A stretch of 64,000 nt of DNA, taken from positions 62,001 to 126,000 of the forward strand of contig JBKHYJ010000043.1 in assembly GCA_046565505.1 (NCBI GenBank), read 5' to 3'. The position numbers and the translations under genes are program-made. Shown here piece by piece: positions 36,705-44,866 of this stretch; within the stretch, counting starts at the first letter, position 1, and every line of letters begins with the position of its first letter. The notes beneath the pieces are model-generated. The model was not told the origin of the DNA and ran no database searches. It saw only the letters and a list, made by a program, of their open reading frames with translations. The DNA comes from JBKHYJ01 sp046565505 (GTDB lineage Bacteria > Acidobacteriota > Blastocatellia > UBA7656).

Positions 36705-36766
36705 GATCTATCTCCGCTGGTATAAGATTGGTCGTGAGTGACCCTCATAGAGAAACTCTTCACACG

Positions 36767-37339
36767 TCACAAGTTCGTCGGGATTCGCTCGAACAACGCG
36801 GCGACCGGGCAATCGAAGCCCGGCAACAGGGGCGAATTCAACGTGTCGGGGCTAAAAAGCGTTGCGAAGAGACGAAGCCGCGCCTGTTCGCGCCTGTAGA
36901 CTTCGACCTGGCGGGCGCGCCAGTCTACTATCCAGTACTCGCCGACCCCGCGCTGAGAGTAGAGCTTGAGCTTCGCCTCGCGGTCGCGCCGCTCGTTCGT
37001 GCCGCCCGGCGGGAGGACTTCGACGACAAGCTCCGGCGCGGAGTGAAGCTTCCCATCCGGTTCGAGCGCGGTCGCCAGCCGAGAATTGCTGATCCAAACA
37101 ACGTCGGGCGCCACGTCGTCGTCTTCGGCGAAGATGATTCCCGGGGCGAAATTGACTTGCCCCTGACCTGTTTGCCGATTCCAAAGCTGAAGCTGAAAAG
37201 AAATATTGAAGCATGTCACCTGGTGATACCAGTGAGGTTGTTTGGACCTGTGCAATTCTCCGTCAACTATTTCGTACCGCTTACCGTCATCAGGCAGCGA
37301 TTCGAGGTCGGCAGAAGTCCATCGCAGCGACGCGGGCAT
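36767..37339 (-). CDS. Uma2-family (DUF820) protein inserted in the catabolic cluster
   Basis: The 190-residue protein follows the Uma2 pattern: YEIVDGELHRSKQPHW, DDDVAPDVVWIS, the core LVVEVLPPGG and KLKLYSQRGVGEYWIVDWRARQVEVY. The fold is PD-(D/E)XK nuclease-like and the role is unknown. AAGGAG precedes the ATG by 6 bases. It separates the two aldehyde dehydrogenase genes and has no evident metabolic link to them. Confidence 0.85.
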   Translation of the reverse strand: MPASLRWTSADLESLPDDGKRYEIVDGELHRSKQPHWYHQVTCFNISFQLQLWNRQTGQGQVNFAPGIIFAEDDDVAPDVVWISNSRLATALEPDGKLHSAPELVVEVLPPGGTNERRDREAKLKLYSQRGVGEYWIVDWRARQVEVYRREQARLRLFATLFSPDTLNSPLLPGFDCPVAALFERIPTNL

Positions 37340-37385
37340 CTCTTACTCCTTAGTTGTTGCTTCGACGAAGCGGTCCTCGCGATGA

Positions 37386-37410
37386 CGGGAGAGTTAGCGC
37401 CTCTCTCCCG
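37386..37410. repeat. 8-bp inverted repeat between Uma2 and ALDH genes
   Basis: CGGGAGAG and CTCTCCCG enclose a 9-base loop. It lies between the stop of the upstream ALDH and the start of the Uma2 gene, so it could slow transcription entering the latter. Confidence 0.4.
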
Positions 37411-37446
37411 CCACATTCACCTGCTCACTACTGAGCGCCGGGCGGG

Positions 37447-38892
37447 CTAGCGCGTGATGACGACGCCCTTGGGCTCAAGGTAGTAGTCGAGCGCCTCCGG
37501 CCCATGCTCGCGGCCGAACCCGCTCGCCTTCACCCCGCCGAACGGCAGCTCGTCGTATCCGTAATGCAGCGAGTTCACCCAAACGTTCCCGGCCTGTATG
37601 CGGTCAATAGCGTTCTCGATGTTGTCGAGGTTTTTAGTCCATATGGACGACCCCAGCCCATAAATAGAGTTGTTGGCCTTCTCTATGGCTTCGTCCAGGC
37701 TGGCGACGCGGAAGACCGGGAGCAGCGGCCCGAACGTCTCTTCCTGAACGGCCCTGGAATCTTCGGGCACGTCGGCCAGGATCGTCGGCAGGTAGTAATT
37801 GCCTTTCCCGTACTGCTCGCCTTCCGGGCGCGCGCCGCCCAGAAGGACGCGCGCGCCGCGGTCAATCGCGTCTTTGACCTGGGACTCTATCTCGTCGCGC
37901 TGCGCGGCCGTGTGAAGCGGCCCCATGCGAATCTTGGGCTTGTCGGCCCTCGTCATGCCATCGCCAACCTCGTAGCGCGATACCTTGCTCACGAGCCCAT
38001 CAACGAACTCGTCATAGACTTTGTCGAAGACGTAAAGTCGTTTGACCGCCAGGCACGCCTGGCCCGCATTCCAGAACCTGCCCACCATCGCCCCGGTGAT
38101 CGCCTTCTGAATGTCCGCGTCTTCGCAAACGATCATCGGGTCTGAGCCGCCCAGCTCGAGCGTCACACGTTTGAAATCCCCGCATGCGACCGAGGCGACG
38201 TGCTTGCCGGTCCCCGACTCGCCCGTGAAGGCGATGCGGCGCACTTTCGGGTTTACGAGCAACTCTTCGCCCACCACGCTGCCCGGCCCCGTGACGACGT
38301 TCAGGACCCCTTTCGGCAGCCCGGCCTGATTCATCAGCTCGATGATGCGGATCGTCGTCAGCGGTGTGGTCGAAGCAGGCTTCACGACGACCGTGTTCCC
38401 GGCCGCGAGCGCGGGCCCGACCTTCGTCCCCATCAGCGTGAGGGGGAAATTCCACGGCACTATCGCTCCGCACACCCCGAGTGGCTTGCGAATGACCATG
38501 CCGTAGGCGTTCTTGGCGGGCAGGGGCACTTGCGACCCGCGCACTTTTGACGCGAGGCCGGCGTAAAAATCTATGCCGTGATGGAAGTGCTCAAGCTCGC
38601 CGCTCGCCTCCTGAAATGGCTTGCCCTGCTCGCGAGTCAGCAACTCGGCCAGGGCTTTGCGCTCACCCTCGACGGCCTCCGCCGCTTTGAATAAAAGCTT
38701 CGCGCGCTCCTCGGCGGAGGTGTGGGACCACTCGTCGAACGCGGCTTCGGCCGCGTCAATCGCCCTGCGCGCGTCCTCGGCGTTCCCCTTCGGCGCAGTG
38801 TCTACCACTTCCCCATTCGCGGGGTTGCGCACCTCGTAAGTCTCGCCGCTAATCGAATCAACGGATTCTCCCGCAACAAACATCTTAGCCAT
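37447..38892 (-). CDS. NAD(P)-dependent aldehyde dehydrogenase (second copy)
   Basis: A 481-residue ALDH with Glu246 in TLELGGSDPMIV and Cys280 in NAGQACLAVKR, and VCGAIVPWNFPLTLMGTKVGPAL. It is close in sequence to the ALDH at 35226-36704 and looks like a duplicate. The ATG at 38892 is chosen because AGGAGG lies 7 bases before it; a longer frame to 39051 adds 53 residues of basic, unrelated sequence. It follows a crotonase gene by about 90 bases. Confidence 0.92.
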   Translation of the reverse strand: MAKMFVAGESVDSISGETYEVRNPANGEVVDTAPKGNAEDARRAIDAAEAAFDEWSHTSAEERAKLLFKAAEAVEGERKALAELLTREQGKPFQEASGELEHFHHGIDFYAGLASKVRGSQVPLPAKNAYGMVIRKPLGVCGAIVPWNFPLTLMGTKVGPALAAGNTVVVKPASTTPLTTIRIIELMNQAGLPKGVLNVVTGPGSVVGEELLVNPKVRRIAFTGESGTGKHVASVACGDFKRVTLELGGSDPMIVCEDADIQKAITGAMVGRFWNAGQACLAVKRLYVFDKVYDEFVDGLVSKVSRYEVGDGMTRADKPKIRMGPLHTAAQRDEIESQVKDAIDRGARVLLGGARPEGEQYGKGNYYLPTILADVPEDSRAVQEETFGPLLPVFRVASLDEAIEKANNSIYGLGSSIWTKNLDNIENAIDRIQAGNVWVNSLHYGYDELPFGGVKASGFGREHGPEALDYYLEPKGVVITR

Positions 38893-38983
38893 CAATATTC
38901 CTCCTGGAATTGGGCCCGCGGCCGCCGGGCCCGTGCGAAGGTGACGACCCGCAGGACGCCGCGCACGGCCGCCGGGCCCGCAC

Positions 38984-39787
38984 TTACTTCCCTTTAAACT
39001 GTGCCTGCCGCTTCTTCGCGTAGGCGTCGAGCCCTTCCTGGGCGTCTTCACTTTCGAATAGCTGTTGTAACAACTCCCTTTCGAGCGCGAGCGCTTCGGC
39101 CTGCGGCAATTCTAACCCCGTCTGCACCGACCGCTTGATGAGGCCGACGGCCTTGCTCGCCTTGGCCGGGGCGACGAACTGGCGGGCGTACTCGACCACA
39201 TGCTCGGAGAAGCCCTCCTCCTCGAAGACATGGTTGACCAAGCCGATCTGGTGCGCCTCCTCGACGGAGATGGTGCGCCCCGTCGTGAGCAGCTCCATCG
39301 CCTTCCCTTTGCCTATTATTCGCGGCAGCCGCTGCGTCCCGCCCATCCCTGGCAGCAGCCCGAGGTTGATCTCCGGGAGCCCGAGCATCCCCGGCCCGCG
39401 TTTCGCCACGCGAACGTCGCAGGCGAGTGCTATCTCGAGGCCGCCGCCGACCGCGTGCCCGTTTATCGCCGCGATCACCAGCTTCGCAGTGTTCTCAAGC
39501 CGCATGAGCGTTTCGTTGCCATGCAGGCTGAAGAAGTAGCGGAACTGCGGCGTCGCCGACAGGAGCATCTTAATGTTCGCCCCCGCGCAGAAGAACTTGT
39601 CGCCCGCGCCGCGAATCACTATGACGTGCACCTCTTCGTCTAGCCTCGCTTCGAGTATCGCGTCGTCCAGGTCGCGCATCATCTCGTACGTGTAGGTGTT
39701 CGCGGGCGGGTCGTGAAGCTCGACGACCGCGATGCCGTCTTCGACGCTGTAGTTGACCAGCCGGTTCTCCATCGCCTCTCTAGTCAT
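38984..39787 (-). CDS. Enoyl-CoA hydratase/isomerase (both catalytic Glu present)
   Basis: The 267-residue crotonase keeps both glutamates: AVGGGLEIALACDV and MLGLPEINLGLLPGMGGTQRL. It probably hydrates enoyl-CoA. GGAG lies 6 bases before the ATG at 39787. It is the first catabolic gene downstream of the TetR regulator and is likely led by its promoter. Confidence 0.9.
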   Translation of the reverse strand: MTREAMENRLVNYSVEDGIAVVELHDPPANTYTYEMMRDLDDAILEARLDEEVHVIVIRGAGDKFFCAGANIKMLLSATPQFRYFFSLHGNETLMRLENTAKLVIAAINGHAVGGGLEIALACDVRVAKRGPGMLGLPEINLGLLPGMGGTQRLPRIIGKGKAMELLTTGRTISVEEAHQIGLVNHVFEEEGFSEHVVEYARQFVAPAKASKAVGLIKRSVQTGLELPQAEALALERELLQQLFESEDAQEGLDAYAKKRQAQFKGK

Positions 39788-39851
39788 AGTCTTCTCCTAT
39801 GTCATTGCCGCTTGTCGCCGCCCGTCCAGAATCGCCGGCAATGTTTGTCCG

Positions 39852-40520
39852 TCATTGCTGCCAGATAGACACGGTGCGGTCGAGGTGGGATTCGCGCCCC
39901 GTTTCGAGCCGCCCGTCCTCCAGGCACTTGTCGCCGAGAAACCCCGACAGAAATATCCGCGTGATGTTCCGCGACAGCCCGGCCACGTCCACGTCCTTGC
40001 GCGGGTTATACCAGTTGTAAATCCAGTTCATCATGCCGAAGAGCGAGAACGTGGCGACCCGTATGTCAACCCCTTGCACCCCCTGCTTGCGCGCGATCTC
40101 TTCGAGCAGCCCCATCGCGAGGTCAACGTATTGTCGCTTCTTCGAGTTCACCCTCTTGAGGAAGTCCCCCCCGATCGAGTTCGCTTCGTGAGAGAGCACC
40201 TTCATCTCGTTCATGTTGTTGACGAAGTAATTGAGGTGATTCTCGATCAGCAACTTCAAACGGTGGACCGGGTCTTCGACGCCCGCCAGCAGCCTCCGGC
40301 AGTCGTCTATCACTGTGCTGAAGCAATAATCCTGTATGAGGAACAGAAGCTCGTCCTTGCTTTTAAAGTAGTAGTATAGCCCCGAAAGGCTCATCTTTGT
40401 AGCGCGCGCGATGTCGCGGATGCTTGTGGAGTGATAGCCCTTCTCGGCGAAGATCGCGGCTGAGGTCTTCAGCACATGGACTAACTTCTGATCATACTTT
40501 GACTGCGATTCACCAGGCAT
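39852..40520 (-). CDS. TetR-family transcriptional regulator
   Basis: A 222-residue regulator with the N-terminal TetR helix-turn-helix: SAAIFAEKGYHSTSIRDIARATKMSLSGLYYYFKSKDELL (about 18-57), then a long ligand domain. It probably represses the catabolic genes that follow it and binds an acyl-CoA or related ligand; this is inferred from position and family. A palindrome lies 25 bases upstream of its start. Confidence 0.92.
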   Translation of the reverse strand: MPGESQSKYDQKLVHVLKTSAAIFAEKGYHSTSIRDIARATKMSLSGLYYYFKSKDELLFLIQDYCFSTVIDDCRRLLAGVEDPVHRLKLLIENHLNYFVNNMNEMKVLSHEANSIGGDFLKRVNSKKRQYVDLAMGLLEEIARKQGVQGVDIRVATFSLFGMMNWIYNWYNPRKDVDVAGLSRNITRIFLSGFLGDKCLEDGRLETGRESHLDRTVSIWQQ

Positions 40521-40544
40521 AATCTACAGGCTCGAAAGCGGTCT

Positions 40545-40560
40545 TCGAACAAGTGTTCGA
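40545..40560. promoter_or_regulatory. Palindromic candidate operator for the TetR regulator
   Basis: TCGAACA and TGTTCGA are separated by AG, giving a 16-base palindrome. Its place between the TetR start and the divergent polymerase gene suits autoregulation. TetR operators of this size and symmetry are common. Confidence 0.6.
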
Positions 40561-41723
40561 TGATAGAGTCCGGCGACGCCATCAGTCAAGGCGGGCCCGC
40601 GGGGGTGGCCCACGACCGGGTTGAGTGGGTCAACTACTTCACCGGACGGCGGGTCAAGGCGTTGCCTAAGAGTCGCGTCTATGACGATCAGAAGCACCCG
40701 CAGCCGACGCTGATAACAGATGCCGTCAGAGTCCTTGAGTCAAACGGATGCTTTCTCAACCAGCAGGCTGTTGAACATCATGTGGCGCGCGTCAGGGATG
40801 CTAGAGATCAAGCAATCAAGGAGTACAAGCCAGAGGATAAAGGATACAAGAGAGCGGTCGGGCGTTACATCAACGACCACTTCTGCTTCAGAGCAGTCAA
40901 TCAGCGCAGGCCCGTTCCCACGAACGCGCCGGGGGTCTATAAATTCACCCCGGCTTACTCGGTGGTCAAAACTGGCAGACTCAAGCAGCCGTGGGGTGGT
41001 TTGCAGTCATGTTCGCGTCCTATGAAGCATGCAGCCTACTCAGGCATACCGGGGCTGCGGAACTACGATCTGAAGGGGAGTCAACTCGCGGTGGTGGCCA
41101 AAGAACTCCGCGATGCTAACTTTAACCCTGAATGGTTAGTGGCATATCTCAACACATCTGAAGGCAAGCGGGTTTACGCCAAGCTTGCGGGGATGGACGT
41201 TGAGTGCTGGAAGAGGTGCTTGCTCGCTCTTGTAATGGGAGCGCCGCTGCCAAGCACGCCGAGTCCATTTATAGCGGAAAGAAGCGCCATTCTTGAACAG
41301 ATACTTGAAAGGGCGGAAAGCGATCTTGAACGAGCAGAAACGATGCGAGAGGGCTTTGCTCAGGCGGTCGCACCACTCGTTCAAGAGCTAAATCGCTGGC
41401 ACAGGTATCTCATAAGGGAATATATCGAGAAGAACCAGCGACGAAGCAGGAAAGGGGCGTATGTCGAAAACCGAGCGGGCATGCGCCTCTATCTCGATGA
41501 ACTCAACTTCAAAGGAAATGGCCGAAGTGCGAAGACCCATTTGGCCGCTTTCCTATTGCAAGGGCAAGAGGCGGCGTTCATTCATGCGCTGACTGTACTC
41601 GGCCCCGAATACAGTTTCAAGCCGATCAGCAACGAGCATGACGGGCTGGTCGTGATCGGTGAGATACCAGAATCGGCAGTGAAGAAAGCGGCGAGTCGCT
41701 CGGCTTCGAGAACGCGGAGTTAG
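40560..41723 (+). CDS. Compact family A DNA polymerase (no exonuclease domain)
   Basis: The 387-residue protein shows the family A (Pol I type) polymerase motifs in the right order. The template-primer motif is TGRL (138-141) with LQ (148-149). Motif A is YDLKGSQLAVVAKEL with Asp170. Motif B has Lys218 followed by seven residues and Met226-Gly227, matching the K-x7-YG O-helix with Met for Tyr. LLQGQEAAF (332-340) matches the QGTAA segment and motif C is HDG (360-362), with Gly for the usual Glu. There are no 3'-5' or 5'-3' nuclease domains, so only thumb, palm and fingers are present. No good ribosome-binding site precedes the ATG, so the N terminus may be later, or the gene truncated. An excisionase-like gene and an integrase follow. 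Confidence 0.78.
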   Translation: MIESGDAISQGGPAGVAHDRVEWVNYFTGRRVKALPKSRVYDDQKHPQPTLITDAVRVLESNGCFLNQQAVEHHVARVRDARDQAIKEYKPEDKGYKRAVGRYINDHFCFRAVNQRRPVPTNAPGVYKFTPAYSVVKTGRLKQPWGGLQSCSRPMKHAAYSGIPGLRNYDLKGSQLAVVAKELRDANFNPEWLVAYLNTSEGKRVYAKLAGMDVECWKRCLLALVMGAPLPSTPSPFIAERSAILEQILERAESDLERAETMREGFAQAVAPLVQELNRWHRYLIREYIEKNQRRSRKGAYVENRAGMRLYLDELNFKGNGRSAKTHLAAFLLQGQEAAFIHALTVLGPEYSFKPISNEHDGLVVIGEIPESAVKKAASRSASRTRS

Positions 41724-41781
41724 TCGAGAAGGCTTTCATCTAAGCCGCCTTCTGCAACTGCGCTTATGGAGAATCATTAAG

Positions 41782-42165
41782 ATGAACAATGAATTTGATC
41801 TGAGCAAGAACCATATCTCATCAGCGGTGATCGAAGACATCGCCACAGAGGTTGCGGCTATTCTTTCCCAACGAGTAACGGCGCAGGACTTGTTGAAACT
41901 GTGCCAAGTTGTGCTTCTTGATGTCGAAGAAGCCGCGAGATTGTTGCGGGTGAAGCCAAAGACTATCTCGACTTGGATTTCTCAAGGGAAAATCCCCGCG
42001 CGCTACGCTGGCGGCAGACCACTATTCCTTTTGGCCGAACTCTTGAATTGGACGCTGCCGGAAAACGATCAGTATACTGGCCATAGACTATCGGTGGTGG
42101 TAAGTAGTAAAATTGCCGCAGATCGGCTGACTGTAAATCGGGAAAGGAGATTTCCCGATGGTTAA
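41782..42165 (+). CDS. Excisionase-like HTH protein
   Basis: A 127-residue protein whose middle (about 50-95) is a MerR/excisionase-type helix-turn-helix: VVLLDVEEAARLLRVKPKTISTWISQGKIPARYAGGRP. Such proteins direct integrase toward excision or act as regulators. GGAG precedes the ATG at 41782 by about 10 bases, and its last codons overlap the integrase start at 42158. The pair is typical of small integrative elements. Confidence 0.82.
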   Translation: MNNEFDLSKNHISSAVIEDIATEVAAILSQRVTAQDLLKLCQVVLLDVEEAARLLRVKPKTISTWISQGKIPARYAGGRPLFLLAELLNWTLPENDQYTGHRLSVVVSSKIAADRLTVNRERRFPDG

Positions 42166-43269
42166 GCAAAGGCAGTGTGAGAGGTGTAGGAAGTCTTGTA
42201 AGCATGGTGGTACATGGTATTACGTTTTCTGCATTCGCGGTGTGCGCTACAAAAAGGCCATCCCCGAAGCGCGGAACAAATATCAGGCCCAAGCAGCAGA
42301 GGCTAGAGCTAGGGACGACGTATTCAGGGGTCGCTATGGTGACGAACAGAGTGATGTCACTCTGAAGGAGTTTGTAGAGAAGGTCTATCTATCAGGGTCG
42401 AAGGATAACAAGCGATCATGGAAGAATGACGTTTCAAGGTCGAAACCGATAGTGGCCTACTTCAAAAACAAAATGATGCGCGAGATCACACAGTTCAACG
42501 TTGAGCAATTCAAGAAGGAACGGCGCAATATACTCAAGAAGGGCGCTAAAAGACGCGCGCCCGCGTCAGTTGACCGTGAACTCCAACTGCTCTCGCGTAT
42601 CTTTAGCCTTGCAATTGAGCGTGGCGAACTTCGAGACAATCCTTGCAAGGGCGTGAAACTTCTAGCGATGAATAATCAAATCATCCGCTATCTGACGCCG
42701 GAGCAAGAAGAGAAACTGATGTTAGTTCTTCGCGGTCGCCGCGCACACTTGCGAGACATTCTGCTCATCAACCTTCACACGGGGATGAGGCGAACCGAAA
42801 TTCTGACGTTGCACAAAGGGCAGATTGATTTCTTGCGAGACTCTATCGAGCTGACAAGAACTAAATCAGGCAAGTCGCGCAGTGTCCCAATCCACTCAGG
42901 GATCAAGCCCTTATTGCAAAGGTTGTGCGAGCAGGCGGGGGCGTCAGGCTACTTGTTCGAGAATCCGAAAACGGGGAAACCCATTGCGGACATCAAGACG
43001 GCTTGGCGCTCGGCCCTGAAAGATGCTGGTATCCCCACATCCCTTTTCATTGTGCGGGGCGGCATACGTTCGGGACTAGGGCCATTGACGGCGGCGCTCC
43101 GTTGAGCGCGGTTAAAGAAGTCATGGGGCATTCAGACATCCGCACAACTATGCGGTATGTCCATGCGACAGATGAAGACAAACGTCGTGCAGTTGAAGCA
43201 GCGATCAGTGCTAGTGTAAAATCAAGTTCTGTCCCAAATTTGCCCCACGCAGGTGGGCAGACGGCGTGA
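42158..43269 (+). pseudogene. Tyrosine recombinase (integrase) with frameshift
   Basis: The first frame runs to about 43035 and encodes a phage-type integrase: an N-terminal CxxC segment, an arm/core region, the first catalytic Arg in NLHTGMRRTEIL and the beta-hairpin Lys in TRTKSGKSRSVPIH. The rest (HxxR box, GHSDIRTTMRYVH with the last His and Tyr) continues in another frame after a run of four Cs at 43033-43036; one extra C would restore it. The HxxR box itself reads HCAGRHTF, one residue longer than the usual HCARHTF. So the gene appears inactive, unless the missing base is a sequencing or assembly error. AAAGGAG precedes the start. Confidence 0.85.
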
Positions 43270-43302
43270 AGCCTTCTTGCAATTGCGGGTAGAACAGGAC
43301 AT

Positions 43303-43376
43303 GGCGGCGTAGCTCAGGTGGTTAGAGCGTGGGATTCATAACCCCAAGGTCAGTGGTTCAAGTCCACTCGCCGCTA
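43303..43376 (+). tRNA. tRNA-Met (CAT anticodon, elongator type)
   Basis: A 74-base cloverleaf: acceptor GGCGGCG pairs with CGCCGCT (one G-T pair), the D arm is AGCTCAGGTGGTTAGAGC, the anticodon loop is TTCATAA and the T arm is GTGG TTCAAGT CCAC. One mismatched pair closes the anticodon loop. The CCA end is not encoded (CTA follows). The gene lies 33 bases after the integrase stop and may mark the element's attachment site. Confidence 0.93.
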
Positions 43377-43391
43377 CTAATTAAATCAATA

Positions 43392-43422
43392 AATTAAGGC
43401 CACCATAAAGGTGGCCTTAATT
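43392..43422. terminator. Perfect 13-bp hairpin after tRNA-Met
   Basis: AATTAAGGCCACC (43392-43404) and GGTGGCCTTAATT (43410-43422) enclose ATAAA. The A/T-rich outer arms give a tract of Ts on both strands, fitting a bidirectional terminator 15 bases after the tRNA. Confidence 0.75.
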
Positions 43423-43573
43423 GTAAGTCCCCACATTGGCTCCCACATTGAGTATGAACATAAGCGAATGTTAGGGTGTTTATAGACCAAGCATAACTGC
43501 TTATCCCAACTTAATTGCTGTCTCTTACTCCAAAGACCGATTCGGTATCTGTGCAGTAGTTGAGGAATAAACT

Positions 43574-43693
43574 ATGCGAGTATTTACCTCAGGCTTGGCC
43601 GAACTCCAGCACAAGTTGCTAACTAACGATTTGTTCGAGCAGCTACGCCTCGAATCGGGGCTGATACGTGAGAGCGACGGGCAGATTAAATGA
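43574..43693 (+). CDS. Possible 39-residue protein
   Basis: A short frame starting MRVFTSGLAELQHKLL and ending in TGA at 43691-43693. GAGG lies 9 bases before the ATG. The helical, amphipathic character and the ribosome-binding site give weak support. It could equally be a fragment of a degraded element gene. Confidence 0.3.
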   Translation: MRVFTSGLAELQHKLLTNDLFEQLRLESGLIRESDGQIK

Positions 43694-43730
43694 ATCGTCA
43701 AATTGCGCAGCATACGTAATTTGACGATTC
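43692..43730. terminator. Perfect 13-bp inverted repeat at the operon's 3' side
   Basis: GAATCGTCAAATT (43692-43704) and AATTTGACGATTC (43718-43730) enclose 13 bases. It lies 41 bases beyond the stop of the leftward PfkB gene and may end that operon. Confidence 0.5.
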
Positions 43731-43770
43731 AAGCCAATACTGAAGCGTGGAAGATTGAATGGTTCGCTGT

Positions 43771-44862
43771 CTAAGTTGACTGACGCCTATCAGTACAGGC
43801 AGGGCAGATGCTCTCAACAATATCTAGTATAGCGCGGCTGGCATATTGCGGCATCGACTCTATTGCCGTTTGTCCGGATAAGATGTTTTGAATGTCAGAG
43901 CGAAAAGTCTCTTTATCTATGCTGTACATGCCACCACGGGCGCCTTCAAACCTACAATTCCAGGTTGATAGAGCTTGGCCAAAGCGCAAGGCATCTTGAA
44001 GCGTCGGAGCCGTTATCGACTGAAATCCTTCTAACCCACCTTGGCCCAAGCAATGAATTATTCCTGCCGTACCCCAGTCGCCAGCCCCGGCAGTATCCTT
44101 CACTGCGTGGGCCTGGTAAGCTTCAAGGTGCTGCCAGCCATCAGTTCTACAGGAATCCAGGCTGCTCCGGTAACTGAGACCCTCCTGCCCGAGTGTTTCG
44201 ACTTCCAAGAGAGCACCATCCGTAGGTCCGATATCCGCCATTTGCTTTCTTCGCTCGTTGGAGTATTTCAGGACGTGAGCGAGTGCTACAGCTTCTTGAA
44301 AGAGGCGCGCATCGCCAACACCAGAGGGTTCGAATACGATCAGCGCGCCTTTCTGCCTACTCGCCTCAGCTAAAATGAGTGCGCCTCGTGATACCCGGTC
44401 CAAGAAGAATACCTTCGGATCGTTCATACGGGTGGCGATCTGGCGGGCTGCCGAAGCGTGCAAAGGCTTATAACTCGGCAGTCCCGCGCCGCACCCTGGA
44501 CAATTCCAAGAGAACTTATGAAATGGTTCCCCCGCCATATTTTTTCTGATCTGTTGCACAATTATGGGAGTTTGTGCCGCAGGCTGAGATTCGGCGAAGT
44601 CTAGACGAACTCCCCATTTCGTAAGATCGCTCTTGACGCGTTCGGAGGCCGTATCACCATTGAGCCGGGATAGGGCGTAGGATTGCCATCCCAGATAGCT
44701 GAGGATTGTCAGCACATTTCCGCAGGTCCCGCCTGCCCAGAGCTTGGGCGGTTGACTAGCGTCACTACTAATGACAACATCGAGGGCAATCAGTCCCGCC
44801 CCAATGATTGTGGGCCGAGGTCTCCGAACTTTAAATATTTGATCCATAGTAATTGAACGCAT
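43771..44862 (-). CDS. PfkB-family sugar/nucleoside kinase (last gene of the five-gene operon)
   Basis: A 363-residue ribokinase-fold protein. Family marks are the N-terminal IIGAGLIALDVVIS, the glycine pair in WAGGTCGNVLTILSYLGW, and the anion-hole and catalytic base motif DTAGAGDWGTAG (256-267, Asp262). Such kinases phosphorylate sugars or nucleosides with ATP. An unusual CPGCG (121-125) could bind metal. It follows the unrecognised gene by 4 bases. The substrate is unknown; the upstream sugar-isomerase and PRPP-type genes suggest a sugar or nucleoside. Confidence 0.85.
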   Translation of the reverse strand: MRSITMDQIFKVRRPRPTIIGAGLIALDVVISSDASQPPKLWAGGTCGNVLTILSYLGWQSYALSRLNGDTASERVKSDLTKWGVRLDFAESQPAAQTPIIVQQIRKNMAGEPFHKFSWNCPGCGAGLPSYKPLHASAARQIATRMNDPKVFFLDRVSRGALILAEASRQKGALIVFEPSGVGDARLFQEAVALAHVLKYSNERRKQMADIGPTDGALLEVETLGQEGLSYRSSLDSCRTDGWQHLEAYQAHAVKDTAGAGDWGTAGIIHCLGQGGLEGFQSITAPTLQDALRFGQALSTWNCRFEGARGGMYSIDKETFRSDIQNILSGQTAIESMPQYASRAILDIVESICPACTDRRQST

Positions 44863-44866
44863 ACAC

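Larger units (their letters stand above)
43377..43770. other. Intergenic region after tRNA-Met
   Basis: This 394-base stretch holds two perfect inverted repeats and a possible 39-codon gene, each listed separately. It also has a 12-base tandem repeat: CCCACATTG occurs at 43430-43438 and again at 43442-43450. I saw no second copy of the tRNA 3' end here. Confidence 0.5.

Noticed and set aside
43430..43450. CCCACATTG tandem repeat as a possible CRISPR start
   Set aside because: Only two copies 12 bases apart with a three-base spacer; no array anywhere in the window.
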